Source: Candidatus Lachnoclostridium pullistercoris (lineage in GTDB: Bacteria; Bacillota; Clostridia; Lachnospirales; Lachnospiraceae). Taken from it: a DNA stretch of 64,000 nucleotides. The number at the start of each line of letters is the position of its first letter. Position 1 is the first letter of the stretch. Below are positions 18,652 to 31,655 of this stretch, one piece after another. Position numbers and translations under genes: made by a program. The notes under the pieces are model-generated. The model saw only the letters and a list, made by a program, of their open reading frames with translations. It did no database searches and had not been told where the DNA came from. Where the stretch lies: contig DWWL01000025.1 of assembly GCA_019119775.1 (NCBI GenBank), positions 1-64,000 on the forward strand. The letters run 5' to 3'.

Positions 18652-19731
18652 TTACTGGAACATCTGAGTAAACTGATCTTTGTCAGCTTCTCTGTTCTGG
18701 TACAGCTCGTTGGTATCCCAGGTCATGGGAGTGATCTCGTCAATGCTCTTAAAGCCTTCCGGCACGGCCACGCCGCTCTTTACGGGAGTATAGCCGATCT
18801 CTGCGGTCAGAGCCTGTCCGTCCTCAGAGAGAATATAGTCCACAAAAGCCTTCGCCAGCTCTTCATTGTCGGTTCCCTTTACAATGCCGATAGGTTCCGT
18901 GACGGCGGGAGAGCCTTCTTCCGGATATACAAATTCTACGGGAGCGCCGTCATTTTTGGAGCGGATCGCCATGTAATCGGCCAGAAGTCCGCAGGCTTTG
19001 TCGCCGGCTACAATGGCATTCTGAACGGCTCCGTTTCCTCTGTCAACGGTGATTCCGTTGTCTTTTAAAGCCTGATAGTAGTCCCAGCCCAGGCCTTCCG
19101 TTCTGGTGATCACGCCCAGGTTGTAGGCGGCAGCGCCGGAATATAAGGGGCTGGGCATGATCAGGCTGTCTTTATAGACGGGATCGGTCAGATCCGCGAA
19201 GGAAGTGGGAGCCGTGTCCACCAGGTCGGTGTTGTAGGCGATGCCGGTGGTGATCACCTTTGTGCCGGTGTACATATGATCCTTGTCGATATACTGCTCC
19301 GGAATTCCCTCAAGCTCCGGGGACTCATAGGCCATCAGAAGATTCTGCTCCTTTAAGGTTTCAAAGGTCACGTCATCGGCAACCAGGAGAACATCTGCCA
19401 GCAGAGAGCCCGCCTCATTTTCTGCCAGAACGCGGCTGACTACCTCCTCAGTTCCGGAACGGAATACATCCACCTGGATGTCCGGCCATTTCTGATTGAA
19501 GCCGTCGATGAGGGTCTGAATGTCCTCCTCTGGCTGAGAGGTGTAGAGCGTGATGGAGCCGGAAAGGTCTTCTGCGGCTTCAGAAGTCTCTTTTCCGCTC
19601 TCAGAAGCCTGGGTTTCTTCCTGGGAAGAAGCCTGAGTATCTGTGGAGACAGGGGCCTGGGAAGCCTGGCATCCTGCCAGGGAAACGGCTACGGCACTGG
19701 CTGTGATAAGTCCTGCAAGTCTTTTTTTCAT
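18652..19731 (-). CDS. ABC transporter substrate-binding lipoprotein (FbpA/AfuA-like)
   Basis: Lipobox SLAGC; extracellular solute-binding protein pattern. Confidence 0.9.
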   Translation of the reverse strand: MKKRLAGLITASAVAVSLAGCQASQAPVSTDTQASSQEETQASESGKETSEAAEDLSGSITLYTSQPEEDIQTLIDGFNQKWPDIQVDVFRSGTEEVVSRVLAENEAGSLLADVLLVADDVTFETLKEQNLLMAYESPELEGIPEQYIDKDHMYTGTKVITTGIAYNTDLVDTAPTSFADLTDPVYKDSLIMPSPLYSGAAAYNLGVITRTEGLGWDYYQALKDNGITVDRGNGAVQNAIVAGDKACGLLADYMAIRSKNDGAPVEFVYPEEGSPAVTEPIGIVKGTDNEELAKAFVDYILSEDGQALTAEIGYTPVKSGVAVPEGFKSIDEITPMTWDTNELYQNREADKDQFTQMFQ

Positions 19732-19742
19732 TGTGTTTCCTC

Positions 19743-20516
19743 CTAAAAAATAGTCTGAATAAAATGCAGATTTTCTGCTGCTGCGGAAAGCTCTCTCCCA
19801 TTGTCAAAGCCTTCAATGACTAAGGGCAGCCCGAAGCGGGCCAGCTGCGGGAGAAGTGCTCTCATATCATAATCACCCCGGTCAAGAGGTGTATGAAGCT
19901 GATTTCCTTTGCGGTTGCTCACATGAATTTTGGAAATGTGGGAACCGTAATCTTTAAGTGTGCGAAAGATTTCCTCCGTACTGTCACAGTGGGCGGCGTC
20001 CAGAGTATAGCAGAAACTGGAAAACATACTGCCGCAGATCTGCTTCATCGCCTCCATGGAGGTGGCGAACTCCTTCGGCGTTTTCTCCATGATCTCCAGA
20101 GAGATCTTGATCTGGAGCTTTCCGGCGTAGTCCAGGAGCTCTTTTAAAGATTCCCGCAGATAATCGCCGCTGTGCTCAGAAGCGCCGGGAAGCGTGTGGC
20201 GGCCGGGATGGACCGTCACTTCATCCAGTCCCAGGCTGTCCGCCAGTTCAATTGATTTTTTGACTTCCGCAACGGACTGGCGGCGGATGCCTTCATTTAA
20301 AGATGCCAGGTTTAAGTCCCAGCTCTGGCTGTGGACGCAGCTCTTTAAAGGGTAGAGAGCCGTCAGGCGCAGGTAGTCGTTGCGCCGGTATTCCCGGCTG
20401 AAGAACTGCTGCGCCCACAGTTCGATCCCGTCCAGCTGCGACCGGTAGGTCCAGTCGAAGATCTCCTCAAGGGAACAGTTCCACAGAAGTGAGGAGCTGA
20501 TGTAAATTGTTGCCAT
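19743..20516 (-). CDS. Sugar phosphate isomerase/epimerase (TIM barrel)
   Basis: GIELWAQQF, VTVHPG, ISLEIMEKTP, LDAAHCDSTEE and VIEGFD pattern. Confidence 0.82.
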   Translation of the reverse strand: MATIYISSSLLWNCSLEEIFDWTYRSQLDGIELWAQQFFSREYRRNDYLRLTALYPLKSCVHSQSWDLNLASLNEGIRRQSVAEVKKSIELADSLGLDEVTVHPGRHTLPGASEHSGDYLRESLKELLDYAGKLQIKISLEIMEKTPKEFATSMEAMKQICGSMFSSFCYTLDAAHCDSTEEIFRTLKDYGSHISKIHVSNRKGNQLHTPLDRGDYDMRALLPQLARFGLPLVIEGFDNGRELSAAAENLHFIQTIF

Positions 20517-20602
20517 TTCAAATCACTTCCTGTTGTTTGATGGGGCCATTATAGCAGAGGAATTGTAAAAGGACCTATCACAAAACTGTAAAGAATGAGT
20601 AA

Positions 20603-20644
20603 AAAATTGCATTTTTATTAAAATGAAAATAAAATTGCAATTTT
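20603..20644. promoter_or_regulatory. Candidate RpiR operator pair
   Basis: Perfect 14-bp palindrome AAAATTGCAATTTT at 20631-20644 and near-copy AAAATTGCATTTTT at 20603-20616, 28 bp apart, in the divergent intergenic region. Confidence 0.5.
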
Positions 20645-20661
20645 GAAATACCTGTGATAGG

Positions 20662-21522
20662 ATGAGAAAAAAGGAGGAAAGATACATGCTGAAGGAGATT
20701 TATGACCAATATAAAGAAGAACTCACCAAATCGGATCACAGGATATTCGGATATCTGATGGAGCACGAGCAGGAGCTGCAGATCCTGACCACGTCAGAGC
20801 TGTCAGCCCGTCTGGATGTGAGCACGGCCACCATTTCCCGCTTTTGGTCCAAGATCGGCTTTAAAAATCTCAATGAGCTGAAGCGGGCTGTATTTGAGAG
20901 CCGGGAAACGACGCCGTTCAGCCGGATGAGCGGCGCTCTCAGCCAGTGGGAGAAAAGCGGGATCTCGCCGGACACGGTCACAGCCCGCATGTGCTTTTTT
21001 ATGGAAAAAACATTCCGCGCCGTGACTCCGGAGATGATGGACCGGGCGGCAGAGATGATCCGGAATGCGGGGCGGATCTATCTGTTTGCCCCGGACGCGT
21101 CCAGGGGACTGGGCTGCATTCTGGAGTACCGCCTTCTCCGGCTGGGGATCCGGCTGATCACCCTCCCGCCCGGCTCCCAGATCTATGATTCCATGGTAAA
21201 TTTTGAAAAAGGCGACCTGCTTCTGCTGTTTGGATATTCCAGGATCCTGGCTGAGGTTCAGATCCTTCTCTCCTACGGCAGAGAGGCGGGCTGTCCGTCC
21301 ATTCTCTTTACGGATCTGATGGCGGGGGAGGAGCTGTCACAGGCAGATCTTGTGCTCTACGGCTGCCGCGGCGAGCCCAACGATTACCATTCCATGGCTG
21401 TCCCCATGCTGCTCATGGATATGCTGATTATGAAGATCAGCCAGGCAGCGGGAGGCGGGCTTGAGAAGGCGGTGCAGCTGGAGAAGCTCCGGGAAAAATA
21501 TGCCGGACTGATCCGGAGATGA
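20662..21522 (+). CDS. MurR/RpiR-family transcriptional regulator
   Basis: N-terminal HTH_6 (TTSELSARLDVSTATISRFWSKIGFKNLNELKRAVFE) and SIS-like C-terminal domain. Confidence 0.92.
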   Translation: MRKKEERYMLKEIYDQYKEELTKSDHRIFGYLMEHEQELQILTTSELSARLDVSTATISRFWSKIGFKNLNELKRAVFESRETTPFSRMSGALSQWEKSGISPDTVTARMCFFMEKTFRAVTPEMMDRAAEMIRNAGRIYLFAPDASRGLGCILEYRLLRLGIRLITLPPGSQIYDSMVNFEKGDLLLLFGYSRILAEVQILLSYGREAGCPSILFTDLMAGEELSQADLVLYGCRGEPNDYHSMAVPMLLMDMLIMKISQAAGGGLEKAVQLEKLREKYAGLIRR

Positions 21523-21723
21523 GGGAAGATCCCGTTTTGCGGAAAAAATCTGAAATTTCTGTAATAAGTGCAATTAACAAAATATTTTGAGATTACACAA
21601 AAGTTTAATGGAAATTTTGTAGGAAGTTCATTGCAAGAACCGGGAAAAAGATATATAATTTATCATACATTATGCTTAAAGTGAGGTTTTTTGAAAACGC
21701 TGCGGCAGAAAGGAGGGGATCCA

Positions 21724-22032
21724 TTGGCCAGAGAGATCATTGAGGAGATCCGCAGAGCGGAAACAGAGGCGTCGGAACGGTCTGCCGCCGCGCAGAAGCA
21801 GGCGGAGGAGATTCTTCAGGAGGCACAGGAAAAAGCTGCCGCGATGAAGAAAGAGATGATAAAAGCGGCCCGTCAGGCGGCTGAAAAAGAAGAGGAAGCT
21901 GTCCGCGGAGAGTGCGATGCCATGATGGCGGACGCTGGACGGCAGGAAGAGGAAGAAGGAAAACGGCTGGAAGCAGTTCTGGCGGACAAACGCCGGCAGG
22001 CAGTGGAAGCTGTCCTGGCGGAACTGATGTGA
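21724..22032 (+). CDS. V/A-type ATPase peripheral-stalk subunit (H/F-like coiled coil)
   Basis: Coiled coil AREIIEEIRRAETEASERSAAAQKQAEEIL; likely TTG start after AAAGGAGGGG; first gene of the V-ATPase cluster. Confidence 0.75.
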   Translation: MAREIIEEIRRAETEASERSAAAQKQAEEILQEAQEKAAAMKKEMIKAARQAAEKEEEAVRGECDAMMADAGRQEEEEGKRLEAVLADKRRQAVEAVLAELM

Positions 22033-22042
22033 GAGGAGGTGT

Positions 22043-24552
<2,510 letters not shown>

Positions 24553-24587
24553 ATATTTGACGACGATTGGAGAAGGGAGAGCGAGGT

Positions 24588-25181
24588 ATGGCTGGATTAG
24601 AAACTATCATCGGTCAGATCCGGGAGGAATCGGAGGAATCTGCAGCCAGAGTCATCGCCGACGCCAGACAGAGGGCGGAGGAGATATTGGAACAGGCCAG
24701 GGCAGAAGCCGAGGAAGAATGCGCCGGGATCGCGGAAGCCTCGAGACGGAAAAAGGAAGAGATCCTGGAACGGGGACGTTCCGCTGCCCAGCTGCAGATC
24801 CGCCAGGGTCTTCTGGCAAAAAAGCAGGAGATGATCCGCCAGGTCCTCTGCGAGGCTTTAAAAGAGGCGGAGGAGATGGAGCCCGGCCGGTATTTTGACG
24901 CGGTGGTCAGGCTGGTTGCTTCTTCGGCCATGGAAGGCCGGGGGACCGTCTATTTTTCAGAAAAGGATCTGAAGCGTCTGCCGGAAGATCTGGAAGGGCG
25001 GCTGAACGCCGCCGTGAAGGACAAAGGCGCAGAGCTGGTCATTTCCAGGGAGGCGCGGGATATTGACGGCGGATTTGTGCTCAGCTACGGAGGTATCGAG
25101 GAGAACTGTTCCTTTGCGTCCATATTTGATTCTGCCAGAGAACAGCTCCAGGACACTGTGCGGAAGGTTCTGTTCTCATGA
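24588..25181 (+). CDS. V/A-type ATP synthase subunit E
   Basis: N-terminal coiled coil, C-terminal GGFVLSYGGIEENCSFASIFD; operon position. Confidence 0.9.
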   Translation: MAGLETIIGQIREESEESAARVIADARQRAEEILEQARAEAEEECAGIAEASRRKKEEILERGRSAAQLQIRQGLLAKKQEMIRQVLCEALKEAEEMEPGRYFDAVVRLVASSAMEGRGTVYFSEKDLKRLPEDLEGRLNAAVKDKGAELVISREARDIDGGFVLSYGGIEENCSFASIFDSAREQLQDTVRKVLFS

Positions 25182-25217
25182 GAGGCGGGGAACTGAGAGA
25201 AGTAGGAGGAACTGGCG

Positions 25218-26183
25218 ATGGCAGAAAATCAATATTTATATGAAGTTGCCCGCATCCGGACGAAAGAGCTGTCCCTGCTGTCCGCCGATTTTTTTGAGCA
25301 GTTGCTGTCTGCCCCGGACTATGAGGCGTGCATCCGCCTGCTGAGGGAAAAAGGATGGGAAGGCGGCCGGGACGACTGGGAAGAGATGCTGGCGAAGGAG
25401 CGGGAGAAGACCTGGAAACTGATGGAAGAGCTGGTGGGAGATACCTCCGTGTTCGATGTATTTCTGTATGGAAACGATTACAGCAATTTAAAGGCTGCAG
25501 TAAAAAGCTGCCGCCACCGCACGGAGCTGTCCAATATCTACATCAGCCAGGGAACCGTGCCGGCGGACATCATAAGGAAGGCGCTTCAGGAGAACCGGTT
25601 TGAGGATCTGCCGGAGGCCATGCGGGAGCCGGCCAGGGAGGCCCAGAGAGTTCTTCTGCAGACGGGAGACGGCCAGCTCTGCGACATCATCATCGACCGG
25701 GCGGCCTTAGAGGCGATCTACCGGGCGGGCAGAGAGTCCGGCAATGAATTTTTAAAGCTCTACGGAGAGCTGACAGTAGCCTGCGCGGATATTAAGACTG
25801 CGGTGCGGGCCTGCAGAACGGGAAAGAGCCGGGAGTTTCTTGAGCGGGCTCTGGCCCCCTGCGATTCCCTGAACGTCAGGGAGCTGGCGGACGCGGCTGC
25901 TTCCGGCGCGGAGGCCGTGGAAAAGTATCTGGAGACGACGGAGTACCGGGAAGGAGCCGGAGAGCTGAAGGAATCTCTCTCCGCGTTTGAGCGCTGGTGC
26001 GACAATCTGCTGATCCGGCGGATCCGTCCGCAGCTCTACAACGCCTTCGGCCTGGGGCCGCTGGCTGCCTATATTCTGGCGAGAGAGAGCGAGATCAAAT
26101 CGGTTCGCATCGTGCTTTCCGGAAAGAAGAATCATCTTCCGGAGGAGTCGATCCGGGAAAGGGTGAGAGAGACATATGTATAA
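25218..26183 (+). CDS. V/A-type ATP synthase subunit C
   Basis: NAFGLGPLAAYILARESEIKSVRIVLSGK C-terminus. Confidence 0.93.
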   Translation: MAENQYLYEVARIRTKELSLLSADFFEQLLSAPDYEACIRLLREKGWEGGRDDWEEMLAKEREKTWKLMEELVGDTSVFDVFLYGNDYSNLKAAVKSCRHRTELSNIYISQGTVPADIIRKALQENRFEDLPEAMREPAREAQRVLLQTGDGQLCDIIIDRAALEAIYRAGRESGNEFLKLYGELTVACADIKTAVRACRTGKSREFLERALAPCDSLNVRELADAAASGAEAVEKYLETTEYREGAGELKESLSAFERWCDNLLIRRIRPQLYNAFGLGPLAAYILARESEIKSVRIVLSGKKNHLPEESIRERVRETYV

Positions 26184-26499
26184 AATTGCGGTGATGGGAG
26201 ATCAGGACAGCATCTATGGATTTGCCGCCCTGGGCCTGGTCCCGTTTTCCATCACAGATCCCCAGACGGCAGAGCGCAAGTTAAGAGAGCTGGCGGAAGG
26301 CGGCGATTATGCCGTGATCTATATCACGGAGGCGCTGGCGGCCCAGATCGAGGCGGAGATCGACCGCTACCGGTCGGCGGGACTTCCGGCGATCATCCTG
26401 ATCCCGGGAGCTTCCGGCAATACAGGGCGCGGCCTGTCGGCAGTCAAAAAGTCGGTGGAGCAGGCTGTGGGATCTGATATCATATTCGGCGGGCAGTGA
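26176..26499 (+). CDS. V/A-type ATP synthase subunit F
   Basis: Small ORF KIAVMGDQDSIYGFAALGL...YAVIYITEALA; operon position. Confidence 0.93.
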   Translation: MYKIAVMGDQDSIYGFAALGLVPFSITDPQTAERKLRELAEGGDYAVIYITEALAAQIEAEIDRYRSAGLPAIILIPGASGNTGRGLSAVKKSVEQAVGSDIIFGGQ

Positions 26500-26577
26500 C
26501 CGCCAAAACGGCGCCGCGGCGTTCCGCCCGGACTGGGCGGATGTCAGACAGGCTGCGGCGGCTGACAGGAGGTAGAG

Positions 26578-28353
26578 ATGAGCAGAGGCGTAATAAAAAA
26601 AGTAGCCGGACCGCTGGTGATCGCGGAGGGCATGAGGGATGCCAATATGTCCGACGTGGTGCGGGTGAGCAGCCAGCGGCTCATTGGCGAGATCATAGAG
26701 ATTCACGGAGATCAGGCTTCCATCCAGGTGTATGAGGAGACGTCCGGCTTAGGGCCGGGAGAGCCGGTGGAGTCCACAGGCGTTCCCATGAGTGTGGAGC
26801 TGGGGCCGGGCCTGATCGGAAGCATTTATGACGGAATCCAGCGGCCCTTGGATGATATTATGAAAGTGACAGGGGGAAACCTGCTAAACAGAGGCGTGGA
26901 GGTGCCGTCCCTGAAGCGAGACAGAGTCTGGGACTTTCAGGCAGCCGCTGAGACCGGGACCGCTGTGACGGGCGGAGATATCTTAGGCTGTGTCCAGGAG
27001 ACAGAGGTAGTGAACCACAAGATCATGGTTCCGCCGGGTCTTAAAGGGACGCTGACCGCCATTTATCCGGGAGAGCACACGGTGACGGATACGGTGGCGG
27101 TGATTACGGATGAAAAGGGGACGGAGCATCCCGTAAGCCTGATGCAGAGATGGCCGGTGCGGCGCGGCCGCCCCTATCAGAAGAAACTGTCCCCCGAGAT
27201 GCCCCTTGTGACCGGGCAGAGAGTGATCGACACTCTGTTTCCCATTGCAAAAGGCGGCGTGGCGGCCGTTCCCGGTCCCTTCGGTTCCGGAAAGACAGTG
27301 GTACAGCATCAGCTGGCAAAATGGGCCGACGCAGACATTGTGGTGTACATCGGCTGCGGCGAGCGCGGCAATGAAATGACAGACGTGCTCAATGAGTTCC
27401 CGGAACTTAAGGATCCCAAGACCGGCAAGTCTCTGATGGCCAGAACGGTGCTGATCGCCAACACCTCGGATATGCCGGTGGCGGCCAGAGAGGCATCCAT
27501 CTATACAGGAATCACCATCGCAGAATATTTCCGAGATATGGGATATTCGGTGGCTCTGATGGCGGATTCCACCTCCCGCTGGGCGGAGGCGCTGCGGGAG
27601 ATGTCCGGACGTCTGGAGGAGATGCCTGGCGAGGAAGGATACCCGGCTTATCTGGGTTCCCGTCTGGCCCAGTTTTATGAGAGAGCCGGGCGGGTGATCT
27701 CCCTGGGAAGTGAGGGACGGGAGGGAGCCCTCTCCGTGATCGGGGCCGTGTCCCCGGCTGGAGGCGATACCTCCGAGCCTGTGACCCAGGCTACGCTGCG
27801 GATCGTGAAAGTATTCTGGAGCCTGGATTCAGATCTGGCTTACAAGCGCCATTTCCCGGCTATCAACTGGCTGACCAGCTATTCTCTCTACGTGGACACG
27901 CTGGAAAAGTGGTTCAATGAGAAAGTAAACGACCGCTGGACCGGGCTTCGGGCCGAGATCATGCGGCTTCTGCAGGAAGAGGCGGAGTTAAACGAGATTG
28001 TACAGCTGGTAGGCATGGACGCGCTCTCTTCTCCGGACCGGCTGAAGCTGGAGGCGGCCCGCTCCGTCCGCGAGGATTTCCTTCATCAGAACGCGTTCCA
28101 CGAGACGGATACCTATACATCGCTGAACAAGCAGTACCGGATGATGGAGCTGATTCTGGATTATTACAGGAAAGCCGGGAAAGCGCTGGAGAACGGCGTC
28201 GCGATCGACCGGCTGGTGGCCCTTCCCGTGCGGGAGAACATCGGACGGTTTAAATATGTGGAAGAGGCGGACGTGGAGGCTGTTTTCCAGGAGACGGAAG
28301 AGCTGCTTGACAGTCAGCTTCGGGATGAACTGGGCAGAAAGGAGGACTTCTGA
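26578..28353 (+). CDS. V/A-type ATP synthase subunit A (catalytic)
   Basis: Walker [32 protein letters not shown]. Confidence 0.97.
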   Translation: MSRGVIKKVAGPLVIAEGMRDANMSDVVRVSSQRLIGEIIEIHGDQASIQVYEETSGLGPGEPVESTGVPMSVELGPGLIGSIYDGIQRPLDDIMKVTGGNLLNRGVEVPSLKRDRVWDFQAAAETGTAVTGGDILGCVQETEVVNHKIMVPPGLKGTLTAIYPGEHTVTDTVAVITDEKGTEHPVSLMQRWPVRRGRPYQKKLSPEMPLVTGQRVIDTLFPIAKGGVAAVPGPFGSGKTVVQHQLAKWADADIVVYIGCGERGNEMTDVLNEFPELKDPKTGKSLMARTVLIANTSDMPVAAREASIYTGITIAEYFRDMGYSVALMADSTSRWAEALREMSGRLEEMPGEEGYPAYLGSRLAQFYERAGRVISLGSEGREGALSVIGAVSPAGGDTSEPVTQATLRIVKVFWSLDSDLAYKRHFPAINWLTSYSLYVDTLEKWFNEKVNDRWTGLRAEIMRLLQEEAELNEIVQLVGMDALSSPDRLKLEAARSVREDFLHQNAFHETDTYTSLNKQYRMMELILDYYRKAGKALENGVAIDRLVALPVRENIGRFKYVEEADVEAVFQETEELLDSQLRDELGRKEDF

Positions 28354-29726
28354 TGCCAAAAGAATACAGAACCATAGAAGAGGTGGCAGGTCCTCTGATG
28401 CTGGTGCGCGGCGTGCAGAACGTCACCTACGATGAACTGGGAGAGATCGAGCTGGCAGACGGGGAGAAGAGACGGTGCAAGGTGCTGGAGATCGACGGCG
28501 GAAACGCCCTGGTGCAGCTGTTTGAGGCGTCTGCCGGCATAAACCTGGAGTCCAGCAAGGTGCGTTTTCTGGGCCGTTCCATGGAGCTGGGCGTGTCGGA
28601 GGACATGCTGAGCCGCATTTTTGACGGCCTGGGCCGGCCGATTGACGGGGGCCCTGAGATCCTGCCGGAAAAACGGATGAACATCAACGGCCTGCCCATG
28701 AACCCGGCGGCCAGAAACTATCCCCAGGAATTTATCCAGACGGGAATCTCCGCAATCGACGGGCTGAATACGCTGGTAAGAGGACAGAAGCTGCCGATCT
28801 TCTCAGCTTCCGGCCTTCCTCACGCCAATCTGGCGGCCCAGATTGCCCGCCAGGCAAAGGTGAGAGGCACGAGCGAACCTTTCGCAGTGGTGTTTGCGGC
28901 CATGGGAATCACCTTTGAGGAGGCCAATTTCTTTATGGAGAGCTTTCGGGAGACGGGAGCTATCGACCGCAGCGTCATGTTTATCAACCTGGCAAATGAC
29001 CCGGCGGTGGAGCGGATCGCCACCCCCCGCATGGCCCTGACGGCGGCAGAGTATCTGGCTTTTGAGAAAAATATGCACGTGCTGGTGATCCTGACGGATA
29101 TCACCAACTACGCGGACGCCCTGCGGGAGATTTCCGCAGCCAGAAAAGAGGTGCCGGGACGCCGCGGCTATCCCGGATACATGTACACGGATCTGGCCTC
29201 CCTCTACGAGAGAGCCGGGCGGCAGAAGGGAAAGAACGGTTCCATCACCCTGATTCCCATTCTCACCATGCCGGAGGATGACAAGACCCATCCCATCCCG
29301 GATCTGACCGGATATATTACGGAGGGACAGATCATCCTGAGCCGTGAGCTGTACCGGAAGAATATCGCCCCGCCCATCGATGTGCTGCCGTCCCTGTCCC
29401 GACTGAAGGACAAGGGAATCGGCGAGGGAAAGACGAGAGCGGACCACGCGGATGTGATGAACCAGCTGTTTGCGGCCTACGCCAGAGGAAAGGACGCCAA
29501 GGAGCTGATGGTGATCTTAGGCGAGGCGGCCCTGACGGATATGGATAAGCTGTATGCCAAGTTTGCAGATGAATTTGAGCGGCAGTACGTATCCCAGGGG
29601 TATTATACCAACCGTGACATCGAGGAAACCATGGAGATCGGCTGGAAGCTGCTGCGGATTCTTCCCAGAAGCGAGTTAAAGAGGATCAAGGACAAATATC
29701 TGGATCAGTATTATGAGGAGAATTAG
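28353..29726 (+). CDS. V/A-type ATP synthase subunit B
   Basis: [46 protein letters not shown]-like, [37 protein letters not shown]. Confidence 0.97.
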   Translation: MPKEYRTIEEVAGPLMLVRGVQNVTYDELGEIELADGEKRRCKVLEIDGGNALVQLFEASAGINLESSKVRFLGRSMELGVSEDMLSRIFDGLGRPIDGGPEILPEKRMNINGLPMNPAARNYPQEFIQTGISAIDGLNTLVRGQKLPIFSASGLPHANLAAQIARQAKVRGTSEPFAVVFAAMGITFEEANFFMESFRETGAIDRSVMFINLANDPAVERIATPRMALTAAEYLAFEKNMHVLVILTDITNYADALREISAARKEVPGRRGYPGYMYTDLASLYERAGRQKGKNGSITLIPILTMPEDDKTHPIPDLTGYITEGQIILSRELYRKNIAPPIDVLPSLSRLKDKGIGEGKTRADHADVMNQLFAAYARGKDAKELMVILGEAALTDMDKLYAKFADEFERQYVSQGYYTNRDIEETMEIGWKLLRILPRSELKRIKDKYLDQYYEEN

Positions 29727-29743
29727 GAAGGGAGGGGACTGTC

Positions 29744-30445
29744 ATGGGCACAAAACATGTAAACCCTACCCGGATGGAACTGACCAGGCTGAAAAAGAAG
29801 CTGGTCACGGCCATGAGAGGATATAAGCTCTTAAAGGATAAGCGGGATGAGCTGATGCGTCAGTTTCTGGAGCTGGTGCGGGAGAATAAGGAGCTGCGGG
29901 AAAAGGTGGAGGCCGGGATCAAGGAGGCCAATCAGAACTTTGTCCTGGCCCGGGCCGGCATGTCCCAGGAAGCCCTGAATGTGGCGCTGATGGCGCCCAA
30001 GCAGGAGGTTTATCTGGAGGCGGAGACGAAAAATGTGATGAGCGTTGAGATTCCGGTATTTCACAGCACCACCAGAACGCCGGATCCCAATGACATTTAC
30101 TCCTACGGATTCGCCTTTACCTCTGGAGATCTGGACGACGCGGTAAAAAAGCTGGCGGATCTCCTTCCCGATCTTCTCCGCCTGGCAGAGTGTGAAAAAT
30201 CCTGTCAGCTGATGGCGGCGGAGATTGAGAAGACCCGCCGCAGAGTCAACGCTCTGGAGCATGTGATGATACCGGAAACGAAGCAGAGCATCCGATACAT
30301 TACCATGAAGCTGGATGAAAATGAGAGAAGTTCCCAGACCAGGCTGATGAAGGTGAAAGACATGATGCTGGAGTCGGCCCACCACTATAAGGAGAAGGCG
30401 ATGGAGCGGGAAGAAGAGGCTCTGGAGGAAAACAGCACCGAGTGA
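29744..30445 (+). CDS. V/A-type ATP synthase subunit D
   Basis: NPTRMELTRLKKKLVTAMRGYKLLKDKRDELMRQF signature. Confidence 0.96.
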   Translation: MGTKHVNPTRMELTRLKKKLVTAMRGYKLLKDKRDELMRQFLELVRENKELREKVEAGIKEANQNFVLARAGMSQEALNVALMAPKQEVYLEAETKNVMSVEIPVFHSTTRTPDPNDIYSYGFAFTSGDLDDAVKKLADLLPDLLRLAECEKSCQLMAAEIEKTRRRVNALEHVMIPETKQSIRYITMKLDENERSSQTRLMKVKDMMLESAHHYKEKAMEREEEALEENSTE

Positions 30446-30477
30446 GATCATGTAAAGAGAACAGTGAGGGATAAGAG

Positions 30478-30506
30478 AAGAGCTGCCGCGGACCGCGGCA
30501 GCTCTT
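30478..30506. terminator. Intrinsic terminator
   Basis: AGAGCTGCCGCG-GAC-CGCGGCAGCTCTTTC. Confidence 0.8.
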
Positions 30507-30529
30507 TCAAATTGATGCTGAAGCAGAAT

Positions 30530-31363
30530 TTAAAGAAGTCCCAGTTTTTCAAACGCGAGATACAGCCCGTCTTCCTCCACATCTTCTGTGATCAGGTCTG
30601 CTGCGTGCTTGATCTCCGGGCTGCCGTTTCCCATGGCGACGCCGACGGCGCAGAATTCCAGCATGGGGATATCCACGGCAGCGTCCCCGAAGGCGATGGT
30701 TTCGGAGCGGTCAGCGCCCAGATGCTCTAAGAGGCGGGAGATGGCGTTGGCCTTGTTGATTCCGGAAACGCCCAGATCTCCGAACAGAGCGGTGGCCCCA
30801 GCACCGCCCCAGGTGCCGTTTTCCAGATCGGGAAACTGTTCTTTCGTGTCCAGAAAATCCTGGTAGCTGTTTAACAGATAGCTGATCTTATTTAAGTCGC
30901 TGCGGTAAAGTTCACCGCCGAAGATCATGTCCGGAAAAGCGTCGGAGACGGTCCGGATCTCAGCCTGGGATTTTCCCTTCCTGCGGCTGTATTCTTTTAA
31001 CGCGGGCAGGGCCTTCTGGGCAAAGCGTTCGCTGGCAAAGAGGCCGTTGTTGCTTTCCAGATAGAACTCCAGTCCGCGGCTGTGGAGCCAGTCCACCGCC
31101 CGGCGGCACTGGTCCGCCGTGATCAGCTGGTGCATCACCACCTGGCCGTTGTCCTCCACATAGCTGCCGTTTCCGCCGATCATGCCGTCCAAGCCGATCT
31201 CCCACAGTTCCGGGTAGACTTCAGCCCGGCTCCGGCCGGTACAGATATAAACGCGGTGGCCGTTTTCCCTGGCTTTTCTCACCGCCTGGACGGCAGATTC
31301 CGGAATGCGGCCTTCATAATCTACCAGAGTCCCGTCCACGTCCAGAAAGATAATTTTTCCCAT
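30530..31363 (-). CDS. HAD-superfamily Cof-type hydrolase
   Basis: MGKIIFLDVDGTLVDYEG; C-terminal AFGDAAVDIPMLEFCAVGVAMGNGSPEIK. Start taken at MGKII. Confidence 0.92.
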   Translation of the reverse strand: MGKIIFLDVDGTLVDYEGRIPESAVQAVRKARENGHRVYICTGRSRAEVYPELWEIGLDGMIGGNGSYVEDNGQVVMHQLITADQCRRAVDWLHSRGLEFYLESNNGLFASERFAQKALPALKEYSRRKGKSQAEIRTVSDAFPDMIFGGELYRSDLNKISYLLNSYQDFLDTKEQFPDLENGTWGGAGATALFGDLGVSGINKANAISRLLEHLGADRSETIAFGDAAVDIPMLEFCAVGVAMGNGSPEIKHAADLITEDVEEDGLYLAFEKLGLL

Positions 31364-31655
31364 AATGAAGTTCCTCCTCCAACCGGCGCAGGAAATGGAC
31401 GTATACGCTGCGCCAGAGAGCATTTTCCTCCCACTCTGCGAGGACAGCCATCCTCCGGCAGAGCAGAGACAGAGCGTACTGTTTCATTGTCATAGATTCT
31501 CCTTTTTCCCGCGGGTTGTCTTTCTTATTTTTGATGATTATAATTATAGTGTTTATATGCGGGAAAAACTATCAGGATTGCCCCGAAAAAGTATAAAAAT
31601 CGTATTTTTTTTGCAGCTGCAGAATATATGCGGCGGGATGAAAAGGAGGCAGGTT

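Noticed and set aside
15929-19731. Labelling the ABC operon simply as an iron(III) transporter
   Set aside because: Gene context points to sugar phosphates or other organophosphates; substrate left unassigned.
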